The translations under genes and the position numbers were made by a program. From Macondimonas sp035325645 (lineage in GTDB: Bacteria; Pseudomonadota; Gammaproteobacteria; UBA5335): 12,174 bases of DNA. Shown piece by piece: positions 1-7,638 of this stretch. Below the pieces are notes generated by a model. It made no database searches. It worked only from the letters and a program-made list of their open reading frames with translations, and was not told the origin of the DNA. Position 1 is the first letter of the stretch, and every line of letters begins with the position of its first letter. Location: NCBI GenBank assembly GCA_035325645.1, contig DAOKZK010000063.1, forward strand, positions 1-12,174. The letters are read 5' to 3'.

Positions 1-1106
1 TGATCCTGCAGGGTGCCTATATCGATCGTGCCGGCGGCGAGCGGCCGATCAGCGGCTTTCTACCGGCGGGCGAGCATGCCCACAGCGAGCGCGGCTTCAC
101 GCTGGATCACACCGAACTGGTCATGAGCGCCAACGTCGATCCCTATCTGCGCGGCTATCTGAATCTCGCGTTTCTGGACGAGGAGGTGGAGGTCGAGGAG
201 GCCTGGTTCCAGAGCCTGCAGCTCGGCCACGGTTTCACGGTGAAGGGCGGGCGCTTTCGCGCCGGCGTCGGCTACCAGAACGAGAAGCACCCGCACGCCT
301 GGGATTTCGCCGACAACAACCTGGTCTATGAGGCGCTGTTCGGCGAGGGACTGCTGCAGGACGGCCTGCAACTGCGCTGGCTGGCACCCACCGAGCTCTT
401 CTTCGAGCTGGGCGCCGAGGTGGCCAAGGGGCAGTTCTTTCCGGGCTCCGACGCCGGCGGCGACAAGAACGGTGCCGGCAGTTGGGCGGCCTTCGCGCAC
501 CTGGGCGGCGATGTCGGCGCCTCGCACAGCTGGCGCAGCGGTCTTTCGTATCTCAAGGCGCGGCCGCGCGAGCGCGAGGGCTGGGTGGATGACCTGAACG
601 ACGTGGAGGCGCTGACGCGCTTCTCGGGCGACTCCAAAACCTGGCTGGCGGATGTCGTCTGGAAATGGGCGCCGAACGGCAACCCGCGCGAGCGCAATTT
701 CACCTTCGCCGCCGAGTACTTCCAGCGTGATGAGAACGGCGAGCTGACCTGCACCGACAACAGTATCGCGGGCGGCGCCTGTCTCGACCTGACCGACCGC
801 TACGACAGCGACCAGTCCGGCTGGTACGCCCAGGCGGTGTACCAGTTCATGCCTCGCTGGCGCGTCGGCAGCCGCTACAGCCGGTTGTCGAGCGGGAGGC
901 CCGAGCTGGGACTGAACGCCGCCAGCCTGCAAGCCGCCGATCTGCATCCGGAACGCTGGAGCCTGATGACCGACTTCTCGCCGTCGGAGTTCTCGCGCTT
1001 TCGCGTGCAATACAACCGCGACGAGGCGCTGGTGGGTGACGCCGACGATCAGGTCATCCTGCAGTACATCATGAGCCTCGGACCGCATGGCGCCCACCGC
1101 TTCTGA
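1..1106 (+). CDS. Outer-membrane beta-barrel protein linked to zinc ABC transporter (5' partial)
   Basis: The reading frame is open from the left edge (first full codon at base 3) to TGA at 1104-1106, giving about 367 residues. The start and signal peptide lie outside the window. Sequence features match a family of roughly 400-residue outer-membrane proteins often annotated as zinc-regulated TonB-dependent receptors: an early segment around LVMSANVDPYLRGYL, then EVEVEEAWFQ, GGRFRAGVGYQNEKHPHAWDF, a middle HLGGDVGASHSWRSGLSYL, VWKWAPNGNP, YQFMPRWRVGSRYSRLSS, and the characteristic C-terminus LQYIMSLGPHGAHRF ending in Phe, as expected for a BAM-assembled barrel. Alternating hydrophobic residues and aromatic girdles support beta strands. 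No plug domain is visible, so the TonB-receptor label may be misleading. It lies directly upstream of a ZnuA/ZnuB pair, so a role in metal (probably zinc) passage across the outer membrane is inferred from context. Zinc-responsive Zur control is likely, but the promoter is not in the window. Confidence 0.85.
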   Translation, partial: ILQGAYIDRAGGERPISGFLPAGEHAHSERGFTLDHTELVMSANVDPYLRGYLNLAFLDEEVEVEEAWFQSLQLGHGFTVKGGRFRAGVGYQNEKHPHAWDFADNNLVYEALFGEGLLQDGLQLRWLAPTELFFELGAEVAKGQFFPGSDAGGDKNGAGSWAAFAHLGGDVGASHSWRSGLSYLKARPREREGWVDDLNDVEALTRFSGDSKTWLADVVWKWAPNGNPRERNFTFAAEYFQRDENGELTCTDNSIAGGACLDLTDRYDSDQSGWYAQAVYQFMPRWRVGSRYSRLSSGRPELGLNAASLQAADLHPERWSLMTDFSPSEFSRFRVQYNRDEALVGDADDQVILQYIMSLGPHGAHRF

Positions 1107-1110
1107 GGAG
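1105..1110 (+). promoter_or_regulatory. Ribosome binding site deciding the znuA-like start
   Basis: GAGGAG overlaps the TGA stop of the preceding gene and sits 6 bases before ATG 1117. It favours that start over the in-frame ATG at 1087, which lies inside the upstream gene and would add ten residues in front of a clean signal peptide. The overlap suggests translational coupling. Confidence 0.7.
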
Positions 1111-1116
1111 ATCGCC

Positions 1117-2016
1117 ATGAGAAGCCTGTTCGTATCTGCTTTGTTGAGTTTCTTGCTGATCGCCCCGGCGCAGGCCGCGCTGCGCGTGCTCGCCTGCGAG
1201 CCCGAATGGGCGGCGCTGACCCGCGAGCTGGCCGGTGATCTGGCGCAGGTCGACTCCGCCACCACCGCCCTGCAGGACCCGCACCGCATCGAGGCGCGGC
1301 CCTCGCTGCTGGCCAAGGCGCGGCGCGCGGATCTCTTGGTCTGCACCGGCGCCGAACTGGAGGCGGGCTGGCTGCCGCTGTTGCAGCGCGAGGCCGGCAA
1401 CGGCCGCATCCAGCCCGGTCAGCCGGGCTACTTCGAGGCGAGCGCGCAGGTCCCGCTGCTCGAGCGGCCGACCCGGCTCGACCGGGCGCAAGGCGACGTG
1501 CACGCCGCCGGCAACCCGCACGTGCAGCTCGACCCGCGCCTCATGGCCACCATCGCCGATGCGCTCGCGGCGCGTCTGGCGCAGCTCGACCCCACCAACG
1601 CCAGCCGCTATGCCGAGCGCAACGCCGACTTTCAGGCCCGCTGGCAGGCGGCCATCACCCACTGGCAAGCGCAGGGTGCGCCACTGAAGGGCGCTCCGGT
1701 GGTGGTGCACCACAAGAGCTTCAGCTATCTGGCCGACTGGCTGGGGCTGGCGGTGGTGGCTGATCTCGAACCCAAACCGGGCGTCGAGCCCTCGGCGGCG
1801 CATCTGGCCGGGCTGCTGGAGAGGCTGCGGACCCAGCCGGCGCGGATGGTCCTGCGCGCCGCCTACCAGTCAGCCCAGCCGTCGCAGTGGCTGTCGCAGA
1901 AAGCCGGCATTCCCGCCGTGGAGCTGCCCTACACCGTCGGCGGCGTGCCCGGCACGGACGACCTGTTCGGGCTGTTCGACGTGACGCTCGCCCGCCTGCT
2001 GGCGGCGGCGCCTTGA
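1117..2016 (+). CDS. znuA: ZnuA-like periplasmic zinc-binding protein of an ABC transporter
   Basis: This 299-residue protein belongs to the cluster A-I/ZnuA metal-binding family, which captures Zn2+ (or Mn2+) in the periplasm for an ABC permease. A signal peptide is clear: MRSLFVSALLSFLLIAPAQA followed by ALRVLACEPEW. Family landmarks are the DPHRIEARPSLL motif (His56), a second ligand in GNPHVQLDP (His135), a third in VVVHHKSFSYLADWLGL (His198 or His199), and an acidic pair near the C-terminus (Asp281/Asp282 in GTDDLFGLFD) that may give the fourth ligand. The His/Asp-rich loop of classic E. coli ZnuA is absent; the corresponding region carries only ordinary residues. The ATG at 1117 is chosen for its signal peptide and ribosome site. 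The 3' end overlaps the start of the permease gene by three bases. Zinc is the most likely substrate from the neighbouring barrel protein; manganese cannot be excluded. Confidence 0.87.
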   Translation: MRSLFVSALLSFLLIAPAQAALRVLACEPEWAALTRELAGDLAQVDSATTALQDPHRIEARPSLLAKARRADLLVCTGAELEAGWLPLLQREAGNGRIQPGQPGYFEASAQVPLLERPTRLDRAQGDVHAAGNPHVQLDPRLMATIADALAARLAQLDPTNASRYAERNADFQARWQAAITHWQAQGAPLKGAPVVVHHKSFSYLADWLGLAVVADLEPKPGVEPSAAHLAGLLERLRTQPARMVLRAAYQSAQPSQWLSQKAGIPAVELPYTVGGVPGTDDLFGLFDVTLARLLAAAP

Positions 2017-2762
2017 ACCTCGGCGCGGTCGAGCCCGGCCTGCTGTTGCCGGCCTTCGCGGCCGGCCTGCTGGTGCTGGCGACCCACGTGCCGCTGGGTG
2101 GCGAGGTGCTGCGGCGCGGCATCATCTTCATCGATCTGGCCATTGCCCAGTTCGCCGGACTCGGCATCGTCGTCGCCAGCGCGCTCGGTTTCGAGGTGGG
2201 CGGCTGGCGCATGCAGCTCGCCGCGGTGCTGGCGGCACTGGCCGGCGCGCTGCTGATGCGCGTGCTGGAGCGGCGCGCGCCGCAGCGGCTGGAGGCGCTG
2301 ATCGGCGTCGGCTTCGTCACCGCCGCCTGCGCCGCCATCGTGCTGATGAGTCACGACCCGCACGCCGGCGAACACCTGCAGGAGCTCCTGGTCGGGCAGA
2401 TCCTGTGGACCACCTGGGCCGACCTCTGGCCGCTGGCGCTGGTGACAGCGGCGGTGCTGGCCGCCTGGTACGGACTGCGGCTGAAGCATTCGCCGCTCGG
2501 CTTCTACCTGCTGTTCGCGGTCACCGTCACCGCTTCGGTGCAGGTGGTGGGCGTCTACCTGGTGTTCGCCAGCCTGATCGTGCCGGCGCTGGCGGCCGGC
2601 GAGCGGCCGGGGCGGGCCTACACCATCGGCGGCGCCGGCTACGCCGTGGGCCTGCTCGCCTCGGCGCTGCTGGACCTGCCGGCCGGGGCGGCCATCGTGC
2701 TAGGGCTGGTGACGGTCAGCAGCATCGCCGCGCTCGCACCGAGGCCGGCGCGATCCTCGTGA
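2013..2762 (+). CDS. znuB: ZnuB-like metal ABC transporter permease (ABC-3 family)
   Basis: About 249 residues, very hydrophobic, with some seven to eight membrane segments. Examples are LLLPAFAAGLLVLATHVPL, AGLGIVVASALGF, LAAVLAALAGALLM, LIGVGFVTAACAAIVLM, WPLALVTAAVLAAW, VQVVGVYLVFASLIVPALAA and AGAAIVLGLVTVSSIAALAP. The element LGGEVLRRGIIFIDLAIAQFAGLG takes the place of the usual cytoplasmic coupling region of ABC-3 permeases, and VGVYLVFASLIVPAL is the conserved late helix. The frame is open further upstream, but the residues there are Arg-rich shadow of znuA. The best start is TTG at 2013, overlapping the znuA stop as TTGA; there is no strong Shine-Dalgarno, so coupling to znuA translation is inferred. 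The permease should form the membrane channel for the binding protein. Its ATPase partner is not found between or after these genes. Confidence 0.85.
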   Translation: MNLGAVEPGLLLPAFAAGLLVLATHVPLGGEVLRRGIIFIDLAIAQFAGLGIVVASALGFEVGGWRMQLAAVLAALAGALLMRVLERRAPQRLEALIGVGFVTAACAAIVLMSHDPHAGEHLQELLVGQILWTTWADLWPLALVTAAVLAAWYGLRLKHSPLGFYLLFAVTVTASVQVVGVYLVFASLIVPALAAGERPGRAYTIGGAGYAVGLLASALLDLPAGAAIVLGLVTVSSIAALAPRPARSS

Positions 2763-2776
2763 AACCCCCGGCGGGG

Positions 2777-2782
2777 TACAAT
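2777..2782 (+). promoter_or_regulatory. Possible -10 element of ilvD
   Basis: TACAAT lies 33 bases before the ilvD ATG in the 53-base gap after the permease gene and stands out in very GC-rich surroundings. The -35 position (around 2754-2759) has no good match to TTGACA, so this is a weak or activator-dependent promoter at best. Confidence 0.3.
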
Positions 2783-2815
2783 GACCGGCTCACGATCGAC
2801 GCGCGAGTGACTGAC

Positions 2816-4690
2816 ATGCCTGACTATCGCTCCTGGACCACCACCCGCGGCCGCAACATGGCCGGCGCCCGCGCCCTGTGGCGCGCCACCGGCATGAAGG
2901 ATGACGATTTCGCCAAGCCCATCATCGCGGTCGCCAATTCCTTCACCCAGTTCGTGCCCGGCCATGTGCACCTGAAGGACATGGGCCAGCTCGTCGCGCG
3001 TGAGATCGAGGCCGCCGGCGCCGTGGCCAAGGAATTCAACACCATCGCGGTCGACGACGGCATCGCCATGGGCCACGACGGCATGCTCTATTCGCTGCCC
3101 TCGCGCGACCTCATCGCCGACTCGGTCGAGTACATGGTGAACGCGCATTGCGCCGATGCGCTGGTGTGCATCTCCAACTGCGACAAGATCACCCCGGGCA
3201 TGCTCATGGCCGCGCTGCGCCTGAACATCCCCACCGTGTTCGTTTCCGGCGGCCCGATGGAAGCCGGCAAGGTGGTCTGGGACGACCAGATCCTCAAGCT
3301 CGATCTGGTCGATGCGATGGTGTCGGCGGCCGATGCCAAGGTCAGCGACGAACGCGTCGGGCAGCTCGAGCGCTCGGCCTGTCCGACCTGCGGCTCGTGC
3401 TCGGGCATGTTCACCGCCAACTCCATGAACTGCCTGACCGAGGCGCTGGGCCTGTCGCTGCCGGGCAACGGCTCGCTGCTCGCCACCCATGCCGACCGCG
3501 AAGGGCTGTTCCGGCGCGCGGCGCGGCTGATCGTCGCCAATACCCGCCGCTATTACGAGGACAACGACGCGGCCGTGCTGCCGCGCAGCATCGCGACCTT
3601 TGCCGCCTTCGAGAACGCCATCGCCCTCGACATCGCCATGGGCGGCTCGACCAACACCGTGCTGCATCTCTTGGCCGCCGCCTTTGAGGCCGGCGTCGAT
3701 TTCACCATGGCCGACATCGACCGCATGTCGCGCCGCGTGCCGCATCTGGCCAAGGTCGCCCCCTCCATCCAGACCTATCACATGGAAGACGTGCACCGCG
3801 CCGGCGGCGTGACGGCCATCCTGGGCGAACTGGAGCGGGGCGGGCTGATCCATCGCGACGTGCCGACAGTGCTGCACGCGAGCCTCGGGGAGCAGATCGA
3901 TGCCTGGGACATCCGCCGCACGCGGGACGAGACAGTCCATCATTACTTCCGCGCCGCGCCCGGCGGCGTACCGACCCAGGTTGCCTTCTCGCAGGACCGG
4001 CGCTTCGCCGAGCTGGACACCGACCGCGCCGGCGGCTGTATCCGCGACATCGCGCACGCCTATTCGCAGGACGGCGGCCTCGCCGTGCTGTACGGCAACC
4101 TCGCGAAGGACGGCTGTATCGTCAAGACCGCGGGCGTGGACGCGCACATCCTCAAGTTTTCCGGGCCGGCGCGCGTGTTCGAATCGCAGGATGCGGCGGT
4201 GGACGCCATTCTCGGCGACCGCATCGGGCCCGGCGATGTGGTGGTGATCCGCTACGAAGGCCCGCGCGGCGGACCGGGCATGCAGGAAATGCTCTATCCC
4301 ACCAGCTACCTCAAATCCAAGGGGCTCGGCAAGCTCTGCGCCCTCGTCACCGACGGGCGCTTCTCCGGCGGCACCTCGGGGCTGTCTATCGGACATGTCT
4401 CGCCCGAGGCGGCCGAAGGCGGCACGATCGGTCTGGTCGAGGAAGGCGATCTCATCGACATCGACATTCCCGAGCGGCGCATCCACCTGCGCGTCGCCGA
4501 GGACGAACTGGCGCGCCGCCGCGCCGCGATGGCCGCCCGGGGCGCCGATGCCTGGAAACCCGCCGCCCCGCGCGCGCGCCGGGTGTCCGCCGCCCTGCGC
4601 GCCTACGCCGCCATGACCACCTCCGCCGCCTTCGGCGCCGTGCGCGACGTCAGCCAGGTCGAACGCCACGCGCCGCCGGCCGAAGAGTAA
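2816..4690 (+). CDS. ilvD: Dihydroxy-acid dehydratase
   Basis: IlvD (EC 4.2.1.9) dehydrates 2,3-dihydroxy-isovalerate and 2,3-dihydroxy-3-methylvalerate to the 2-oxo acids in valine, leucine, isoleucine and pantothenate synthesis; it is a cytoplasmic iron-sulfur enzyme. The 624-residue product is close to E. coli IlvD (616). It begins MPDYRSWTTTRGRNMAGARA and keeps the family blocks: NSFTQFVPGHVHLKDMG, CISNCDKITPGM (Cys118, Cys122), SACPTCGSCSGMFTANSMN (Cys189, Cys192, Cys195), DIAMGGSTNTVLHLLAAA, YHMEDVHRAGG, YGNLAKDGCIVKTAGVD, RGGPGMQEMLYPTS and DGRFSGGTSGLSIGHVSPEA. Cys122 and Cys195 correspond to cluster ligands in characterised members. The frame is open upstream to about 2405, but that part is shadow of the permease gene; ATG 2816 matches the family N-terminus. 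No strong Shine-Dalgarno is seen (GAGTGA upstream). No other ilv gene adjoins it, so it appears to stand alone. Confidence 0.98.
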   Translation: MPDYRSWTTTRGRNMAGARALWRATGMKDDDFAKPIIAVANSFTQFVPGHVHLKDMGQLVAREIEAAGAVAKEFNTIAVDDGIAMGHDGMLYSLPSRDLIADSVEYMVNAHCADALVCISNCDKITPGMLMAALRLNIPTVFVSGGPMEAGKVVWDDQILKLDLVDAMVSAADAKVSDERVGQLERSACPTCGSCSGMFTANSMNCLTEALGLSLPGNGSLLATHADREGLFRRAARLIVANTRRYYEDNDAAVLPRSIATFAAFENAIALDIAMGGSTNTVLHLLAAAFEAGVDFTMADIDRMSRRVPHLAKVAPSIQTYHMEDVHRAGGVTAILGELERGGLIHRDVPTVLHASLGEQIDAWDIRRTRDETVHHYFRAAPGGVPTQVAFSQDRRFAELDTDRAGGCIRDIAHAYSQDGGLAVLYGNLAKDGCIVKTAGVDAHILKFSGPARVFESQDAAVDAILGDRIGPGDVVVIRYEGPRGGPGMQEMLYPTSYLKSKGLGKLCALVTDGRFSGGTSGLSIGHVSPEAAEGGTIGLVEEGDLIDIDIPERRIHLRVAEDELARRRAAMAARGADAWKPAAPRARRVSAALRAYAAMTTSAAFGAVRDVSQVERHAPPAEE

Positions 4691-4708
4691 AACCACGCCC
4701 CTGCCCCA

Positions 4709-4736
4709 GATGCCTCCGGCCTCGCGCCGGGGCATC
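4709..4736 (+). terminator. Hairpin downstream of ilvD
   Basis: GATGCCTCCGG and CCGGGGCATC pair around the 7-base loop CCTCGCG with a single bulge, starting 18 bases after the ilvD stop. No T-tract follows, so it is not a classic intrinsic terminator; it may still protect the 3' end or assist Rho-dependent termination. Confidence 0.35.
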
Positions 4737-5118
4737 GCGACTCAACGCACCTCCGACCGTTCCCCTCGAGGCATTGACAAGCCTTCCAACGCCATCTTTC
4801 CGCTACCATGCCGGGGGAAGTCTCTGCGTCGAGGCGGCCTTAAACAGCCGCACGGGACCCTGCATTCACCGAGCCTGACCATGAAAAGGCCGCCCCTCTG
4901 ACGAAAAGTCGATTCGATTTCCAAGGGAAATCGCCGTGATGACACCACACCCACTCACGCCGCATCAGGCCCAGTACTTCGCATGGTTGCTCACGCGCCG
5001 TGCAGCCAGTGATTCGGTTGAGTCTCTGGCCTCGACGCTGGTCGATGCGGAGATTGACCTCAACCCGCATCAGGTCGATGCTGCCCTCTTCGCCTGCCGC
5101 AACCCGCTGTCGCGCGGC

Positions 5119-5130
5119 GTCAAGGGCGAG
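5119..5130 (+). other. Deletion junction between helicase and Res remnants
   Basis: Helicase-like sequence ends with NPLSRGV and Res-like sequence begins at about GEVTTGFRPF. The precise breakpoint cannot be set to the base without the parental sequences. Everything that normally lies between, at least both helicase motor cores, is missing. Confidence 0.6.
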
Positions 5131-5436
5131 GTCACGACCGGCTTTCGCCCCTTCTCGCTGGACGTGAGCCAGCTTCGCCTGCAACCGGGCGAGCGCGAGA
5201 TCGTCGGCCAGATGCTGCGCACCCACGAGCAGTTCACGCTGGCGGCGGAAATCGGCCTGAAGGATCAGCGCCCGGAGGACTACATCGTCCACGCGCTGGT
5301 GGACTTCGACGACATCGACTACTTCACCCACGCTGACCTGCTCTACGACCTCGCCGGCCAGATGGTGAGGCACCTGCAGAGCTACCTCTCGGAATCCGAG
5401 GCGGTCAACGTACTGAATGGGCAGCGCAAGACCATC

Positions 5437-5448
5437 GCAAAGGATCCA
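5437..5448 (+). other. Frameshift in the Res remnant
   Basis: Frame 1 reads through TIAK and then turns into unrelated DPRSADGALL, while the +1 frame gives IHAQLMAHFFEE. Family proteins have an acidic residue then IHAQ here, so AAGGATCCAC is best explained as loss of two bases from an AAG-GAG-ATC-CAC order. A sequencing error is possible but would not repair the upstream deletion. Confidence 0.65.
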
Positions 5449-6145
5449 CGCTCAGCTGATGGCGCACTTCTTCGAGGAGGCGACCGCGTTTGAGGTGCAG
5501 GTCAGTCGCGGCTTCACGGAACTGAAACCCTGCAACGACACCGCCACAGCGGGACAAGCCCCGCGCCATTTCCGCGAAACGGTGCAGGACGTGGGCCGCA
5601 TCAAGCAGATGCTGTTCGTCGGGTTCACCAAGTGCCTGTACCCGCTGCAGAAGTTCGACTCGGACACCGAACGCCGCTTCGCCGTCATCCTGGAGCGCGA
5701 CGCCAGCAAGTGGTTCAAGCCCGCCAAGGGGCAGTTCCGGATCTACTACAAGCTCGGCACCGAACAGCCGGAGTACATACCCGACTTCGTCGCCGAGACC
5801 GCTGTCGCGATCTTGATGGTCGATGCCAAGGCGCGATCGGACCTCGACACGCCAGAGATGCAGGCCAAGGCGGGCGCCGCCGCGCGCTGGTGCCGGCAGG
5901 CCACGGATTATTCAGCGCGCGTCGGCGGCAAGCCGTGGCGCTATCTGCTGGTGCCGCACGATGAAAACGCCGAATCGAATCGACTCGCCGATTTCCTTCG
6001 CTTTGCGCATGCTGCCGCTTGACCTCCGCACTTGACGCGCTCAAAAACATCTGATGGACATTTGCGTTCCGCCACGCATGCGCTTGAATCTCCTGGGGGC
6101 GATCACCCCTGCGGCCGTCCCTGGCGGCCGACCATAAGAATCCTT

Positions 6146-6153
6146 AGGAGGAG
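6146..6153 (+). promoter_or_regulatory. Strong ribosome binding site
   Basis: AGGAGGAG lies 6 bases before ATG 6160 and is the best Shine-Dalgarno on the + strand of this window, fixing the start of the secreted-protein gene. Confidence 0.75.
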
Positions 6154-6159
6154 ACAGTC

Positions 6160-7626
6160 ATGCATCACAAGGAACGGAATGTCCGTGGATGGGTGCTCGC
6201 AGTCCTGATGGCGTGGGCCGGCACGGGCTGGAGCGCGGCGCCTGCGACCTATGACAGCCTGAAGGGCGAGGCATTCGATCAACTCGTCACACGTCTGAAG
6301 GCCGAACCCAGCCTGATGGCGCAGGACCGGACGCTGTCGTTCCGGCTCAGCACGCCGCAATGGAACGAGCTGGTTCAAGCAATGGATCTCGATCATTACG
6401 CTTGGGTCTATGCGCCCACGGTCAAGGCAAGCCAGAGTCCGCAGCTCGCAGGCAAGCGCATCGACACGCTGTCCGTGCTGGCGGTGCGCTCGGGCAAGCT
6501 GGTGCCGATCCCCTTCCAGATCGACGAGCGGGACGTCGACGGCTGGATCCATGCGCCCGGCATCTCTGGCAAGGTGAGCGGCATTGAGGGCGTGTTCGAT
6601 GGGGACGACGAGCTGGTATTCATGTACCGCGACACGGGGAGCGAACGGCTCGACCCGGCGACCCACCGCCTGAGCGAGGGGCGCATCGTCCAGGAACTGG
6701 TCTTCACCTACAACGGCAAGACCCGTCATGCCTATGTGGCCGAAGGCTCCAGCCTGCGCGATCCCAGTGACTATGTGCAGTATGACCAAAAGAAATGGAC
6801 GCTGGACGCGACATTCTACAACTTCAGGAACAATCCCAAGAACATCCTCATGTTCGAGGACTTCCGCGCCAACGCGGGTCCCACGCCGACCCATCGCGTG
6901 CTCGACACCTTGATCCTGGAGATTGCGACGGGCGTGGTCACGCCCTGGCCGCGCGTCAAGGTCGACATCAACAACCTGCAGGCCGAACTGGTGGGCGTGA
7001 AGCACGGGCCTGTGCGCGAGGTGCTCAAGCTCAAGATCTGGGTGGTCATTGCCGGGATCCCGGTGTTTCGGGTCCTGACCGACATGACGGTCTACGACCA
7101 GGGCATCACCCTGCCCGTGAAGCTGCACATCCCGGGCGGCGAGATCCTGACGCGGGTGCTCAACAAGCCCATCATCGACATCGGTCTGGATATGAACGAA
7201 CTCGCAGGCGGGCGCTTCGTGTCGGCGGTCAACCCCAGCGGCAAGTACCACAAGGTCGATGGGATCCTGACGGCCGAGGAGAAGCAACTCGACATCCGCA
7301 TCCCGGACGCGACCTGGCTGTGGCTGGAGAGCGGCCGCGGCTGGGACGTGGTGATGAAGTTCGCGATTCCGCCAGATTGGCCGGTCGAAGGGCGCGGCAC
7401 CTACGTCGACGCGAAGAAGCCGGAGCAGTCCTACGCCTATGAAAGCTTCCCCGATGCCCTGCCGCGCTTCGGCTTTCAGGTCACCAAGATCCCGGTCGGC
7501 AAGCTCGACATCGACCTGACGGCCATCCTGTGGTTTCCCGTGACCGTCGGGGCGGCCGGCCCGGAACGCTTCATCCAGAACATGGATAATCCGCCGCGAC
7601 TCGAGATCACCTCACCGCCGCTCTGA
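6160..7626 (+). CDS. Secreted protein of unknown function
   Basis: The 488-residue product is complete. Residues 1-26 form a signal peptide (charged MHHKERNVRG, then hydrophobic WVLAVLMAWAGTGW, cleavage near SAAPA), so it is exported to the periplasm or beyond. I do not recognise a named family. The mature part is soluble and rich in beta-type alternation. Visible blocks are LVPIPFQIDERDVDGWI (residues 114-130), an acidic FDGDDELVFMYRD (146-158) that could bind a metal ion or sugar, WTLDATFYNFRNNPKNILMF, a central repeat-poor region with VVIAGIPVFRVLTDMTVYD, and a C-terminus with TAILWFPVTVGAAGPERFIQ. There is no lipobox, anchor helix or cysteine pair. It stands alone after the pseudogene and is convergent with the lipid kinase gene, with 12 bases between the stops. 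A membrane-derived or polymer-binding role cannot be claimed. Confidence 0.85.
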   Translation: MHHKERNVRGWVLAVLMAWAGTGWSAAPATYDSLKGEAFDQLVTRLKAEPSLMAQDRTLSFRLSTPQWNELVQAMDLDHYAWVYAPTVKASQSPQLAGKRIDTLSVLAVRSGKLVPIPFQIDERDVDGWIHAPGISGKVSGIEGVFDGDDELVFMYRDTGSERLDPATHRLSEGRIVQELVFTYNGKTRHAYVAEGSSLRDPSDYVQYDQKKWTLDATFYNFRNNPKNILMFEDFRANAGPTPTHRVLDTLILEIATGVVTPWPRVKVDINNLQAELVGVKHGPVREVLKLKIWVVIAGIPVFRVLTDMTVYDQGITLPVKLHIPGGEILTRVLNKPIIDIGLDMNELAGGRFVSAVNPSGKYHKVDGILTAEEKQLDIRIPDATWLWLESGRGWDVVMKFAIPPDWPVEGRGTYVDAKKPEQSYAYESFPDALPRFGFQVTKIPVGKLDIDLTAILWFPVTVGAAGPERFIQNMDNPPRLEITSPPL

Positions 7627-7638
7627 GCGCGAGGCCCG

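Larger units (their letters stand above)
4936..6022 (+). pseudogene. Chimeric remnant: SNF2-type helicase N-terminus fused to type III restriction enzyme C-terminus, frameshifted
   Basis: Residues 1-62 (GTG 4936 or ATG 4939, with AAGGGA upstream) read HPLTPHQAQYFAWLLTRRA through LNPHQVDAALFACRNPLSRGV. In defence-associated SNF2/DEAD-box helicases this segment directly precedes the Walker A region, which is missing here. At about 5119-5130 the frame passes without a break into VTTGFRPFSLDVSQLRLQPG, EDYIVHALVDFDDIDYFTHA and LLYDLAGQMVRHLQSYLSES, typical of the C-terminal half of a type III restriction Res subunit. Near 5443 the frame shifts; homology resumes in the +1 frame as IHAQLMAHFFEE and continues through FDSDTERRFAVILERDASKW, GTEQPEYIPDFVAET and MVDAKARSDLDTPE to the stop at 6020-6022. 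The last part is the PD-(D/E)XK nuclease region, with Asp5783 codon and the DAK codons at 5822-5830. All helicase motor motifs of both parents are absent, so neither activity can be encoded. Parent identities come from remembered family patterns, not a search. A 185-residue in-frame fusion (4936-5493) could still be translated. Confidence 0.8.

Noticed and set aside
60..1803. Long open frames on the minus strand opposite the barrel and znuA genes
   Set aside because: They are high-GC shadows: products are rich in Arg, Ala, Gly and His with no motif, and the plus-strand frames match known families throughout.
2639..4735. 698-codon minus-strand frame opposite ilvD
   Set aside because: ilvD is certain on the plus strand; the opposite frame is a codon-bias shadow.
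4774..4809. TTGACA (4774-4779) with downstream TACCAT (4804-4809) as promoter of the pseudogene
   Set aside because: The spacer is 24 bases, too long for a sigma-70 promoter, and no acceptable -10 lies at 16-18 bases.
6032..6060. TTGACG-based promoter for the secreted-protein gene
   Set aside because: The -10 position reads TGGACA, a poor match, so no promoter can be called with confidence.
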